From the NCBI GenBank assembly GCA_022750335.1, contig JAKIVX010000001.1:129350-193349 (forward strand): 64,000 bases of DNA, read 5' to 3'. Position numbers and translations under genes: made by a program. Numbering within the stretch: the first letter of the stretch is position 1; every line of letters begins with the position of its first letter. A model generated the notes under the pieces. It was not told the DNA's origin. It saw only the letters and a program-made list of their open reading frames with translations, and made no database searches. Below, piece by piece: positions 1 to 8,667 of this stretch. This DNA comes from Thermoplasmata archaeon. GTDB lineage: Archaea > Thermoplasmatota > Thermoplasmata > Lutacidiplasmatales > UBA184.

Positions 1-2
1 AG

Positions 3-449
3 ATCACAGTGGTCACGATCACTCCGAACCCCGCTCCGCTCGGATCGACCGTGAGCTTCACCTACTCCCTGTCCGGAGGGCAATCCCCGTTCCATTCGGA
101 CTGGACGGATCTTCCCGCCGGATGCGCCCCGGCCCAATCGACGTTCGTCTGTGCCATGAACATCAGTGGGTCGTTCGACATCGGGCTCACGGTCCGAGAC
201 GGGCTCGACCGGGTCGCGGTCGCGAACGTGACCCTCGTCGTTCAGCCGGCCGCCAGCCCAGTAACGGCACCGGGCACCGGACCGGTCCCTCTGTGGGCTT
301 GGGGGGCCGCGGGCGCCGGGGCGGTCATCCTCGCAGGACTGCTCCTGTGGAGACGTGGGGTCCGGCCGAATGATGATACGACCGAACCCGCGCCCGCCTC
401 CGAAGGTGCCGACGAGATCGATCCTCCGACCCGATCGTACGGCCCGTAG
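3..449 (+). CDS. C-terminal part of a surface protein with a PKD/Ig-like domain and membrane anchor (5' partial)
   Basis: The reading frame is open to the left window edge. The GTG at base 9 in the ORF track is probably an internal valine, so the gene starts outside the window. Visible residues form a PKD-like beta-sandwich (SVSFTYSLSGGQSPF, then SGSFDIGLTVRDGLDR). A Pro/Thr-rich stretch follows, then one membrane helix (WAWGAAGAGAVILAGLLLW), an Arg pair and a charged cytoplasmic tail. This is the usual plan of an archaeal cell-surface protein held by a C-terminal helix. The N-terminal function cannot be told from this fragment. Confidence 0.7.
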   Translation: MTVVTITPNPAPLGSTVSFTYSLSGGQSPFHSDWTDLPAGCAPAQSTFVCAMNISGSFDIGLTVRDGLDRVAVANVTLVVQPAASPVTAPGTGPVPLWAWGAAGAGAVILAGLLLWRRGVRPNDDTTEPAPASEGADEIDPPTRSYGP

Positions 450-598
450 CCCACGAATCACTCGGCCGGTGGTTGTCGTCGGACACGGAGACCCCGGCCC
501 CGACGCGGTAAGATTTTCCAGTGGCCGGAAGGTGTTAAGACCCGAAGTTCGAACACGCCCCCGAGGAGGCACGCAACCGACCTCGCGCTCGAGCCCCG

Positions 599-1186
599 AT
601 GAACGCATCCCTCGGCCTCCGCCGGACCACCCGGCGCCGGTCCCTGTTCCGTCGAAGGGGGTGGGCCGCGCTCGTCGCACTCGCACTGATTTCGCTCACT
701 CTCGGGGCGGCCGTGGCCCTGCCGCTCCAGGTCACCCACCTGACCGAAACCCTGGTCGGGATCCGCGCGCCGGCCCAGTTCCTGGTCCACTGGCAACAGG
801 TCGGCTCGGAAGCCGGGACGGTCCCTGCGCCAACCCCCGGGGTGTGGAGTGTGGGCGTCGGAACTCCGTCCCGACTCCCCCGCTTTTCGGGAGACTTCGC
901 GATCAACACAGTCGTGTCCGGGGATGTGGCGCTCCTCTGGGTCTTCAACGAAACGGTGGGGATTGCCACCGGGACTGAACTCGAGGTCAGTTTCCACATC
1001 CAATACTCCGTGGGTGCCGTCACGACTTCGGTGGCGATCACCTCGTACATCGAGACCCAGCGTCGGGCCCTGGTCGGACCGCTCGCGTTTACCGTCTACT
1101 GGGATTCAGGATACACCGCCGGAGTCAGCTTCGTCAACCAACTCGAGGTAGCTCAGGCGTGCACTGCGGTCGGGGTGTGTCCGTGA
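599..1186 (+). CDS. Membrane-anchored extracellular protein, first of three tandem paralogs
   Basis: The 195-residue protein has an Arg-rich N-terminus (RRTTRRRSLFRRRG), one hydrophobic helix (WAALVALALISLTLGAAVAL) and a beta-rich exterior. It ends in CTAVGVCP, matching the CTxxGxCP tails of the next two genes. The blocks YIETQ and AFTVYWDSGY also recur in the neighbours. Basic residues, then Gly, then a hydrophobic helix resembles an archaeal class III (pilin-like) signal, but no known pilin family was recognised. The stop overlaps the GTG start of the next paralog. The two C-terminal Cys could form a disulfide (inference). A TATA-like GTTAAGA lies near 534-540. Confidence 0.65.
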   Translation: MNASLGLRRTTRRRSLFRRRGWAALVALALISLTLGAAVALPLQVTHLTETLVGIRAPAQFLVHWQQVGSEAGTVPAPTPGVWSVGVGTPSRLPRFSGDFAINTVVSGDVALLWVFNETVGIATGTELEVSFHIQYSVGAVTTSVAITSYIETQRRALVGPLAFTVYWDSGYTAGVSFVNQLEVAQACTAVGVCP

Positions 1187-1764
1187 CGGTTCCCCGTGCC
1201 CGTCCTTCTCGGGAAAAATCTGGGCGTGGGTGGGTCGTGCTTGCGGTGACCTTCGCCACTCTCGCGTTGGTCGTGACGATCGTGGGATGGACCCAGGCCG
1301 CCCCGGCCACCGTGGGACCCGGAACGACCGAACAAGGTCAGGGGGCTGATGTGGGCGAAAAGACCACGGCGTACTGGTTGTGGGAAGGTGCGCAACTTTG
1401 GCACATCCCGAACCCGGCCCCGACGGTGCTCTCGACGACGGCGACCGTTCCCACCCTTCTTCCGGCGCTCTCGGGTAGTTTCAGCATCAACTCGGCGACC
1501 GCGACGAACACCTCCGTTCGCTGGACCTTCGAGGAAACGACCGCGGCTCCGACTTCGACCGAACTCGAGCTACGGTTCACTGACGGTCTCACTCGGACGG
1601 CCGTCGTGATCACGGTCTACCTCGAGACCCGGACGACCGCCCCGACCGCGCCCCTCGCGTACTTCCTGTACTGGGATGCGGGGGCCTTCGCTCCGACCGG
1701 AATCACGGTCCAGACGATGCAGGTGACGGTCCAGGCCTGCACGAGCCTCGGTCACTGCCCCTGA
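1183..1764 (+). CDS. Membrane-anchored extracellular protein, second tandem paralog
   Basis: The ORF track opens at 1159, but the GTG at 1183 overlaps the upstream stop as GTGA, which fits translational coupling, so it is preferred (193 aa). The protein has a short basic N-terminus (SREKSGRG), one hydrophobic helix (WVVLAVTFATLALVVTIVGW) and a Thr/Ala/Pro-rich beta-type exterior. It ends CTSLGHCP. The blocks YLETRTTAPTAPLAYFLYWD and TEETTAAPTSTELEL-like motifs match the third paralog closely. The function is unknown; a pilin-like or surface-layer role is possible but not shown. Confidence 0.65.
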   Translation: MTVPRARPSREKSGRGWVVLAVTFATLALVVTIVGWTQAAPATVGPGTTEQGQGADVGEKTTAYWLWEGAQLWHIPNPAPTVLSTTATVPTLLPALSGSFSINSATATNTSVRWTFEETTAAPTSTELELRFTDGLTRTAVVITVYLETRTTAPTAPLAYFLYWDAGAFAPTGITVQTMQVTVQACTSLGHCP

Positions 1765-1878
1765 GCCTCAGCGGACCTCCGAGACCCATTTCGTCCTCTC
1801 AGTCGGGCGCTCGACCTTCCCACCCAAGCACAGGTTCTTCTACGTGCACCCACGAACGACGGGTCGAGGTGCCCTTTA

Positions 1879-2460
1879 ATGGCACAACCAAATCGCAGAA
1901 CCGGGAAAACACTTCGACTGAAGCCGCGTCACGTCCTCGGCGGAACCATCGTCGCCCTGCTCATCATCGGTGGGAGCTGGGTCATGGCGGCGTCCTTTGC
2001 GATCACGCAGGGGTCGACCGAAACGGGGAGCGGCGTGTACCACGGCACGACGGCGCTGACCTATTGGACGGAAGCATCCGCCGGAGTCGCGACCCAGCCC
2101 GGTACCGCGCCCACGGCCCTCTCGGTGACCGTCGGTACTCCGACCGTGTTGGCCGCAGCCGCCACCAACTATGCCGTGAACGCCTGGACCCTCAACGACA
2201 TCGGCCACTTCTGGAAATTCACGGAGGCGACGACCGCTCCGGTGAGCACCGAAGTGGAATTGCAGATCGCAGTATCGACCGGCTCTCCCGCGACGGTCAC
2301 CAACGTGGCGGTGTACATCGAGACCCAAGCCACCGCCCCCGGGGCGGCGCTGACCTTCACGCTCTGGTACGACCTCGGATCACCGGCTACCGCGACCATC
2401 ACGCTCAACAGCGTGACCCAGGTCAGCGAGCAGTGCACCGGCATCGGTGCGTGCCCCTAG
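1879..2460 (+). CDS. Membrane-anchored extracellular protein, third tandem paralog
   Basis: The 193-residue protein has the same plan as the two genes upstream: basic N-terminus, Gly-preceded hydrophobic helix (GGTIVALLIIGGSWVMAASFAI), Thr-rich exterior with YIETQATAPGAALTFTLWYD, and a terminal CTGIGACP. It is separated from the second copy by 114 bases, so it may have its own promoter. A possible Shine-Dalgarno, GAGGTG, lies 7 bases before the ATG. A pyrimidine-rich run follows the stop. The three copies look like local duplications that have diverged. Confidence 0.65.
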   Translation: MAQPNRRTGKTLRLKPRHVLGGTIVALLIIGGSWVMAASFAITQGSTETGSGVYHGTTALTYWTEASAGVATQPGTAPTALSVTVGTPTVLAAAATNYAVNAWTLNDIGHFWKFTEATTAPVSTEVELQIAVSTGSPATVTNVAVYIETQATAPGAALTFTLWYDLGSPATATITLNSVTQVSEQCTGIGACP

Positions 2461-2487
2461 GCGGACGGCCCGATCCGAAGAGTCCAA

Positions 2488-2498
2488 CCTTTTCTTCC
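2488..2498 (+). terminator. Possible T-rich termination signal after the tandem paralogs
   Basis: CCTTTTCTTCC follows the third paralog by about 28 bases and lies before the convergent giant gene. Archaeal terminators are usually short T-runs without a required hairpin. The run is short, so the call is weak. Confidence 0.3.
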
Positions 2499-2545
2499 CG
2501 GCGCCCCACGCACCCGAGTGCGGCGGTGTCAGCGCAGGTCACTCT

Positions 2546-5500
2546 CTATTCAATCGGAGGCGCATTTCCAAACGCGGCCAGGAAGAGGGTGAGGTCGGCC
2601 GGAGGTATCAGGTCCGGGTGGACGTACACCCAGACGCGAGCGTTGCCTGCTTGGGCGACCACGTGGAGTCCCGCGAGTTGCTCGATCACGCGCTCGGCTC
2701 CGTGGATCCGGGCCAGATACTCCACTCCTTCGAGGAAGATCGCGGTGACCCGATCCTGCTCCACCGCATTCGCGAGGAAGCTCCCGTAGCCCTCGAGGTC
2801 GCTCGGGCGCAAGGTGAGACCCCGTCCGACGTTGCTCAACCAATAGATCTCGACCGGGCGAGGACCGACATGGGTGCGCAGTCGGTCGGGCGACTCCCGG
2901 ACGACGCAGATCCCCCGGTGACCCGCCGCCGTCGCATCCAGGAAGTGGGCGAAGGCGGGCAGGTACGACGGTGCGACGGTGAGGGTGATCCCTCCGGTCG
3001 GCGTGGGAGGGGGTACCGGGGCAACGATGGCCTCGGCCAAGGGGGGAACCGGTTCCGGGGCGACTTGCTCCTCCGTTGGGCGAGGCTCCGGTGCGGGAGG
3101 TTCGAGCGGGATCTCAGACGCCGTGTCCGCTAGAACTTCCGGAGCGGCGGTAGCCATGGCTGGGTCAGCAAGGGAATCCCCCGATGACCCCGCGGTAGAT
3201 TCGTCCTGTGGGGGAGCATGCTCCGGCAGAACGAGTACGCCGGACGACGGCTCGAGTTCGAGCGAAGGTGGCTGGGATTCCAATGGTGGAGGGGAAGGTC
3301 CCGCAGGGTCCAGCACCGGCGGCGGCGTAACGGTCAGTTCTGGGCGGGCACCTTCCGCAACGGGAGGGCCCGTCTCGATCGACTCCACCGACCCGACCCC
3401 CGATGGAGAAACTTCGTGGGAGGCCGGTTCAACGTTCTCGGGCGCCGGTGACTCGGCCGGGGATGGAGAGGCCCCCGGAATGCCGGGGACCAGAATCGTG
3501 GTCTCGATGCCCAATGGCTCGATCGATTCCGGCAGGGCGAGAGCGGAGGGGGTAGACTCTTCCTCCTTCGCTGCCGGTTCGTCGATCGCGCTCGGGAGTT
3601 CGTGTAACGTGGGGATGGACTCAGGATGGATGGTGTCCGGAATAGCGGGGTCTGGGGGAGCGGCGGGCTCGCGTTCCGCGACCTCCGGCGCGGGCGAGAG
3701 ATCGGGCACTCCTTCCCGTTTGGCGGTTGGTTCGTCGGGGGAAGCATAGCCCCAAGGTGGCAGGAGTTCTGGCCGGGTCGGAGTGTACGAGGGTTCGGAG
3801 CGTAGTTCGTTTTCGGCGTCGATCCCTTGGGCCACGTCGATTGGCGGTTCGCCCGAGGGTAGGGCTGTCGATACGTCTGCGGATGTCCCCGTCTCAGGCG
3901 CCCCCTTCGTAGAGGAGCTTTCGGGCGATTCCGCTCGTGAAGATCTGGGAATACTCTCGCCGTCGGCCGACTCCGCATCCAAAACAAGCGGGTCCGATTC
4001 CGGGAGGGTCGAGCTCGCCGGTGGTAGTGGCTGCTCCTCGGCGACCTCGTCGACGGGGAGGAATTCGGGGGGTGGGGCTGGCACTTCGTCCAGAGCGCCC
4101 TCGCCCGATCCCAGATCCACTGCCGGTTCCTGGGGCGCGCTCTCGCCTAACGGGAGCACCGTCAAATCCCCTCCGTCCGACGGGACGATGGCGGTAGTGC
4201 CCATCGGGGGGTCGGGATCCCGTTCGGGAAGGGAACTCCCCGCGAGCGGTTCTAGTTCTGAGGTTGGAACCGGTGTGGAAACCCCCGACGAGGGAGGGGA
4301 TTCCGGCGGATTCTCCGGCCTCGCGGAGGCCAACTCGGGGGAGGCGGCCGGTGAGTCTTCTGGTTCCCGGCTCGGGGCCGTAAGGGTGGCGGTTTCGACG
4401 GGGAGTGGAGGAGGGGCAACTTCCGCAGTGGGAGCAGAAATCGCTGGCGGGGGAGACGGCGTGGGGGAGGAAGCACCCGGCGGCGGAACCGGGTTCGTCG
4501 AGTCGATTCCCGACAGCTGTCTCGGCGGAGACGATACAGGGCTCATTCGACCAGGATCGGGCTGCCTAGCAGTGGCGGCGAGCGAGACCGAACGGGGTTG
4601 AGTGGGCGCGACCGGAGCGGAAGGTCGGATTTCGGGTGGGTCTCGAGTCGGTTCGGTCCACGTATCCGCGGTGAGTGGGGCGGCCGCGGCTGGATCGGCC
4701 GTGCCGGTGCTTGGGAGTCGGGGGGGCCTCGGCGGGACGACGCCCCCTAGTTTGCCCACCAACGCGGCGGTGAGCGGCCGGCCGAATCCGGGAATCGCGC
4801 TGATCTGGTCGAACGGTGCCTGGCCGAACGAGGCCAATGAATGGAAACCGGCACTCCATGCCCCCTCGACGGCGGTCGGCCCCAAGAGGGGGGCCTCGAG
4901 TATTCCGTCCAGCTCCTGCATGAGGGTACGGATCTCCTCGCTGTGGGCGATGGCGGCTTCGCTGGCGAAGTCGGTTTCGCCGAAGGCATGGATTCCGCTG
5001 GTTGGGCTCGACCGGACACGAGCGAGGCGCGGGCGCGCCATGCGATGCTTGGTCCGGACCGCAGGTGCGACCTCCCCCGGAAGAAGTGCCCACCAATGAA
5101 CTCCCGTGCGCGTGCGCCCGAACAAACACCGGGTGCGAGGGAATTCGGCCGAAGGGTCGACAACCCGCACCTCGGAAACGCCGAGGTAGGCGGCGAGCGG
5201 GCGCGCTAACGCCCGAAGCTCGGCGGCCAGTGGGTCGAGCGTGGCGACGACGACGGGGCCCCGGTCGGTCGGGGGAGTGGTGGCGGTTCGCCGAAGTTCG
5301 TGCTCGACACGGGAGAGAAGGCGGAACGCATCCGGAGAGCCGGGCGGGGGGTTCCGGGTCGGAACGGGTTGTTGGGCGGGCAGCTCGATGTACAATTCCC
5401 CCAGGTTCCAGGGCACCGCGACGACCCGGTCGGGGAGCTGCTCGACAAACTCGACCATCGAAGGGAGGATCCGACGCGAGAGTCCTCGGACCACGACCGA

Positions 5501-7999
5501 GAGCTCGTCCGGAGCGGCCCCCTCGGTCCGTTTGCGTGCCGGCATCCGCTTCAACAGGTGCAGGATCTGGCCCGCCTCCTGCGGGTAGACCCGCTGGATT
5601 TCGGAGAGAACGGGCTCGAACGCACGTTCACGCCCCGTCCAAGGGGCGGAGGGTCCGAACGCCTCGAACCTCCCCACATGGCCGAGTCGTTGCAGGGTGG
5701 CCCGATCCGCCCGAAGTTGGGCCGCGAGCTCATCGCTCCCAAGGATCGCGATCACTGAAGGGATCGGAACGGACGGCCCGACCCCGATCCGACGACGGAA
5801 CGCCGCGACGGCCCGCCCGACCGACGCCCATCGATCCCACGCTTTGACCGCCTCCTCATCGAGAAGGCTCGAATCGAGCGGGTCGATCGCGGACTCGAAC
5901 AGGCTGGTCCGTCCCGGCACGAGCCCGCCCCACACGACCTCGGCGATGTGCGGCGCGACCGGGGCGAGGATGACGGCACTCTCGCGCAGGAGGTGGTGCA
6001 GGGTCCGGAGCGCGCCCCGCCGGGTCGGCGGCGTCCCAGGCAGGTCGAGGCGGGGACGGACCCGCCCCACGTAGGCTTCGAGGTCGTTGGAGAGGAAGTT
6101 GGCCACCCTGCGGAACGCGGTCCCGGCGGATTGGTGGTCGTAGTCGGCCAGCGCCGCGAGTCGGATGCGCTCCCACCGCGCGAGGATGGCCCGGTCCTCG
6201 GTCTCGAGTTCTGCGAGGGAGCCCGTGATCGACTGGGCAAACGCGGCCAACTGGGAGGGGTCGCATCGGTCCAGTGTCGCCTGGGCAAGATACCACCACC
6301 GCTCCAACCGGTACCCCTCCTGCTGACACCGATCCGGGAAGGTCGGTCCGGAACTCTCGCGCTTTTCCCCACCGATGAGCGCCGCGCGCACGGCGTCCGC
6401 CCCCACGGATTTGACCAACTCGGGCACCCCTCCCTCCGGGATTCCCGGTAAGATGGTGACGCCCAGGTCATTCGGCACCCCCGCCACCCCGGACATGACG
6501 GCGAGATGATGGACGAGGGCCGGCGAGCGCCGGCGTTCGTTGAGATACAGCCACACCGAATCTCCCGCCGGGAACGGGTCGAACCGGGCCCACGCCGCCA
6601 GTGTTCCCGAGATCGAGGGGAGGAGGCGACGACTGACCGGATTTCGACGACTTCCACAGGAACATCGGTCGGCCGCTCCCAACGGCTCCAGGCGTTCACA
6701 GCTCGGGCATTCGAGGAGCGTGACCGTGAAGGGACCCGGGGGCGCGGAGGTGGGTTCGCTCACGGGCCAGGCCGCGACCTCGACCTGGCCCACCGGCGGG
6801 TCCTTCGGGAGCAGGCGTCGGTAGAGATCCCTGCGTTCCGGCGGGAGACGCGACGGTTCGAGGCACCAGGCTCGACCCGGTGCCCAGACCATCGGGGTGC
6901 CGCAGATCGCACAATGCGGAACCCCGCGTCGGACCCGAAGGCGAGCGAAGAGCGCCCCGCTCTCCCCGAGATCCCGCGCGACGAACTCGCTTGCGGTCGG
7001 AATGTCGAGCCCGGAATACTTGTGGGCGATGTTGAAGTCGAGCTGCCCTCGGGCGGTTACGAGCGGCCATCCCAGGATACCGAGTCGGTCGGCGATCAGG
7101 GCGTCGGTTCCTCCGTGTCCCGGGACAAGCGGCACGATCCCCGTTCCGCTCTCCCCCACGTCGGCCACGGCGAGGATGGTTCCCGATGGCGGGGTCAGGT
7201 CGCCGCCCATCGGGAATTCGTGCCGGAGAGGGTACTGGTACGTCTGGCCCTGCCAGCGGGAGCCCGGGCTCTCCTCGAGCACCTCGACCTCTCCTCCCGG
7301 CAACCATTCGAGCAGACGCGACAGGGACGGTCGCGAGGTCAGGATCTTCTCGTCCAATCCCCGTCGACGATACCGTGCGACCACGTACGGCAGGTTCGGG
7401 CTGACCAGGAGGGCACTCGCCCCGAGCAAACGCCAGGGCGCGTCCACCCAGACGATCGCATTCACGACACCGTCCGCGTACGGCAGCGGGAAGCGGACGA
7501 GGTACGTGTCCCCGTCCTCCTCTTGATAGATGATCCGCTCCGGGCTCCGCGGTTGGGCGCAGGTCGGACAGATCCGGAGCGAGGTGTCCCGAGTGGCGAC
7601 CAGTCCCCGAGACGCCATCCGGCCCAGGATCGCCTCGACTCCGCCCCGGCGGTCCGCGGAGTCGACCGGAAGTCCCCCCGAGCCCCCGGTCCAGACCGAG
7701 AGGTCCCGTAGGAGTACGACCGCCGGATCGTCATTCGCACCCGCCACGGAACGAAGGGTTCCGATCGCCCGGCGGCCCGCGAGGGCGAGGTATCGGGCAT
7801 CGGTGTCGGCGGCCACCGCCCGGAACGCCACGAGGCCCGGGTCGTCCCCCGCTAGGAGCGACCCTTCGAATTGACGAACGATCGGGGCGGTCGAACGTCC
7901 TACGACCCCGTCCGGCCGTGGAAATCCGCGCGCTGCCCAGAGGTCCCGGGCCGAGCGCTCGACCTCTCCGTACCGATACTTCTCCGCGAGGACCCCCAT
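2546..7999 (-). CDS. IleRS-like pseudo-synthetase fused to HhH, long Pro-rich linker and C-terminal DUF835 domain
   Basis: The ORF opens at 8332, but family similarity begins at the ATG at 7999 (MGVLAEKYRYGEVERSARDLW), giving 1,817 aa. Residues 1-730 follow the class Ia IleRS order: EG-x-A block at 45-50, CPTC near 144, CP1/editing-like domain at about 165-400 (AIVWVDAPW, TGIVPLVPGHG, PHCAICGTP), then SVGADAVRAAL and an anticodon-binding-like helical region. Neither catalytic signature is present: the HIGH position reads PGLV and no KMSKS precedes the GADAVR block. A helix-hairpin-helix (ISAIPGFGRPLTAALVGKLG) lies near 1060-1085, a Pro/Glu/Ser-rich linker spans about 1090-1655, and DUF835 (IYWLSNV, AIFLEGVEYLARIHG) closes the protein. 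It cannot be an active aminoacyl-tRNA synthetase by known chemistry. tRNA binding or regulation is inference. Confidence 0.8.
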   Translation of the reverse strand: MGVLAEKYRYGEVERSARDLWAARGFPRPDGVVGRSTAPIVRQFEGSLLAGDDPGLVAFRAVAADTDARYLALAGRRAIGTLRSVAGANDDPAVVLLRDLSVWTGGSGGLPVDSADRRGGVEAILGRMASRGLVATRDTSLRICPTCAQPRSPERIIYQEEDGDTYLVRFPLPYADGVVNAIVWVDAPWRLLGASALLVSPNLPYVVARYRRRGLDEKILTSRPSLSRLLEWLPGGEVEVLEESPGSRWQGQTYQYPLRHEFPMGGDLTPPSGTILAVADVGESGTGIVPLVPGHGGTDALIADRLGILGWPLVTARGQLDFNIAHKYSGLDIPTASEFVARDLGESGALFARLRVRRGVPHCAICGTPMVWAPGRAWCLEPSRLPPERRDLYRRLLPKDPPVGQVEVAAWPVSEPTSAPPGPFTVTLLECPSCERLEPLGAADRCSCGSRRNPVSRRLLPSISGTLAAWARFDPFPAGDSVWLYLNERRRSPALVHHLAVMSGVAGVPNDLGVTILPGIPEGGVPELVKSVGADAVRAALIGGEKRESSGPTFPDRCQQEGYRLERWWYLAQATLDRCDPSQLAAFAQSITGSLAELETEDRAILARWERIRLAALADYDHQSAGTAFRRVANFLSNDLEAYVGRVRPRLDLPGTPPTRRGALRTLHHLLRESAVILAPVAPHIAEVVWGGLVPGRTSLFESAIDPLDSSLLDEEAVKAWDRWASVGRAVAAFRRRIGVGPSVPIPSVIAILGSDELAAQLRADRATLQRLGHVGRFEAFGPSAPWTGRERAFEPVLSEIQRVYPQEAGQILHLLKRMPARKRTEGAAPDELSVVVRGLSRRILPSMVEFVEQLPDRVVAVPWNLGELYIELPAQQPVPTRNPPPGSPDAFRLLSRVEHELRRTATTPPTDRGPVVVATLDPLAAELRALARPLAAYLGVSEVRVVDPSAEFPRTRCLFGRTRTGVHWWALLPGEVAPAVRTKHRMARPRLARVRSSPTSGIHAFGETDFASEAAIAHSEEIRTLMQELDGILEAPLLGPTAVEGAWSAGFHSLASFGQAPFDQISAIPGFGRPLTAALVGKLGGVVPPRPPRLPSTGTADPAAAAPLTADTWTEPTRDPPEIRPSAPVAPTQPRSVSLAATARQPDPGRMSPVSSPPRQLSGIDSTNPVPPPGASSPTPSPPPAISAPTAEVAPPPLPVETATLTAPSREPEDSPAASPELASARPENPPESPPSSGVSTPVPTSELEPLAGSSLPERDPDPPMGTTAIVPSDGGDLTVLPLGESAPQEPAVDLGSGEGALDEVPAPPPEFLPVDEVAEEQPLPPASSTLPESDPLVLDAESADGESIPRSSRAESPESSSTKGAPETGTSADVSTALPSGEPPIDVAQGIDAENELRSEPSYTPTRPELLPPWGYASPDEPTAKREGVPDLSPAPEVAEREPAAPPDPAIPDTIHPESIPTLHELPSAIDEPAAKEEESTPSALALPESIEPLGIETTILVPGIPGASPSPAESPAPENVEPASHEVSPSGVGSVESIETGPPVAEGARPELTVTPPPVLDPAGPSPPPLESQPPSLELEPSSGVLVLPEHAPPQDESTAGSSGDSLADPAMATAAPEVLADTASEIPLEPPAPEPRPTEEQVAPEPVPPLAEAIVAPVPPPTPTGGITLTVAPSYLPAFAHFLDATAAGHRGICVVRESPDRLRTHVGPRPVEIYWLSNVGRGLTLRPSDLEGYGSFLANAVEQDRVTAIFLEGVEYLARIHGAERVIEQLAGLHVVAQAGNARVWVYVHPDLIPPADLTLFLAAFGNAPPIE

Positions 8000-8143
8000 G
8001 GTTCCGACCCTCGCTATCGAGGTACTACGAGGGTCGGGGTGTCGAATAAACCCTCTCTCCCGAACGCCGGGAGACCCACCGAAACTGGCACAAGCAACTC
8101 TTATCCACCCGGCGCGGTCCCCGCTCTCCCGAGGAGAATCTCC

Positions 8144-8530
8144 ATGGCCTGGACGCAGCAAGAGGTCCGCGAGTTGAAGGAGGGCCGGTACATGCTCATC
8201 GACGAGGAGCCGTGCCGAATCATTAGCATTCAAACGTCCAAACCCGGGAAGCATGGCGAAGCCAAGGCACGGATCGACGCGGTCGGGATCTTCGACCGCC
8301 GAAAGCGCAGCGTCGTCTTCCCGGTGACCCACAAGGTCCAGGTCCCGATGATCGGGAAACGCCAGGCCCAGGTCCTATCGATGACCGATACCGAGGTGCA
8401 ACTGATGGACCTCGAGTCCTATGAGACGTTCAGCCTCGCGGTCGACGCGGAGACGAAAGCCCAGATCGCCCCGGGTGGCGAGGTCCAGTACCTTGACGCC
8501 ATGGGGAAACGCCAGATCACCCGGACGTAA
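8144..8530 (+). CDS. eif5A: Translation factor aIF5A (hypusine-containing)
   Basis: The ATG at 8144 gives 128 aa, the normal archaeal length; the track ORF from 7871 is an upstream extension. The N-terminal SH3-like domain carries the hypusine loop SKPGKHGEAKA, where the Lys of GKHG is modified by deoxyhypusine synthase. A C-terminal OB fold follows (QVLSMTDTEVQLMDLESYETF). The protein helps the ribosome form difficult peptide bonds, such as polyproline. A GAGGAG Shine-Dalgarno lies just upstream and a CTTATC box near 8100. It is divergent from the pseudo-IleRS fusion, whose linker is rich in proline and would probably need aIF5A to be translated. Confidence 0.95.
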   Translation: MAWTQQEVRELKEGRYMLIDEEPCRIISIQTSKPGKHGEAKARIDAVGIFDRRKRSVVFPVTHKVQVPMIGKRQAQVLSMTDTEVQLMDLESYETFSLAVDAETKAQIAPGGEVQYLDAMGKRQITRT

Positions 8531-8667
8531 CGTCGCGGGTCGCCGGAAGGGCGTCGAACGCCCTGACCTCTCTCGGCGTTGATTAATAAGGGGGGCCGGG
8601 CATGAATCGTCTACCGGAACCCTCGGGGCCGCACAGCTCAGTGGGCCGGCTCTAGGGGGCGGGACGG

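Noticed and set aside
2979-3749. Plus-strand Gly/Ser-rich ORFs (256 and 272 residues) at 3-4.6 kb
   Set aside because: They are complements of the Pro/Glu/Ser linker of the IleRS-like fusion; the Gly/Ser-rich composition follows from that.
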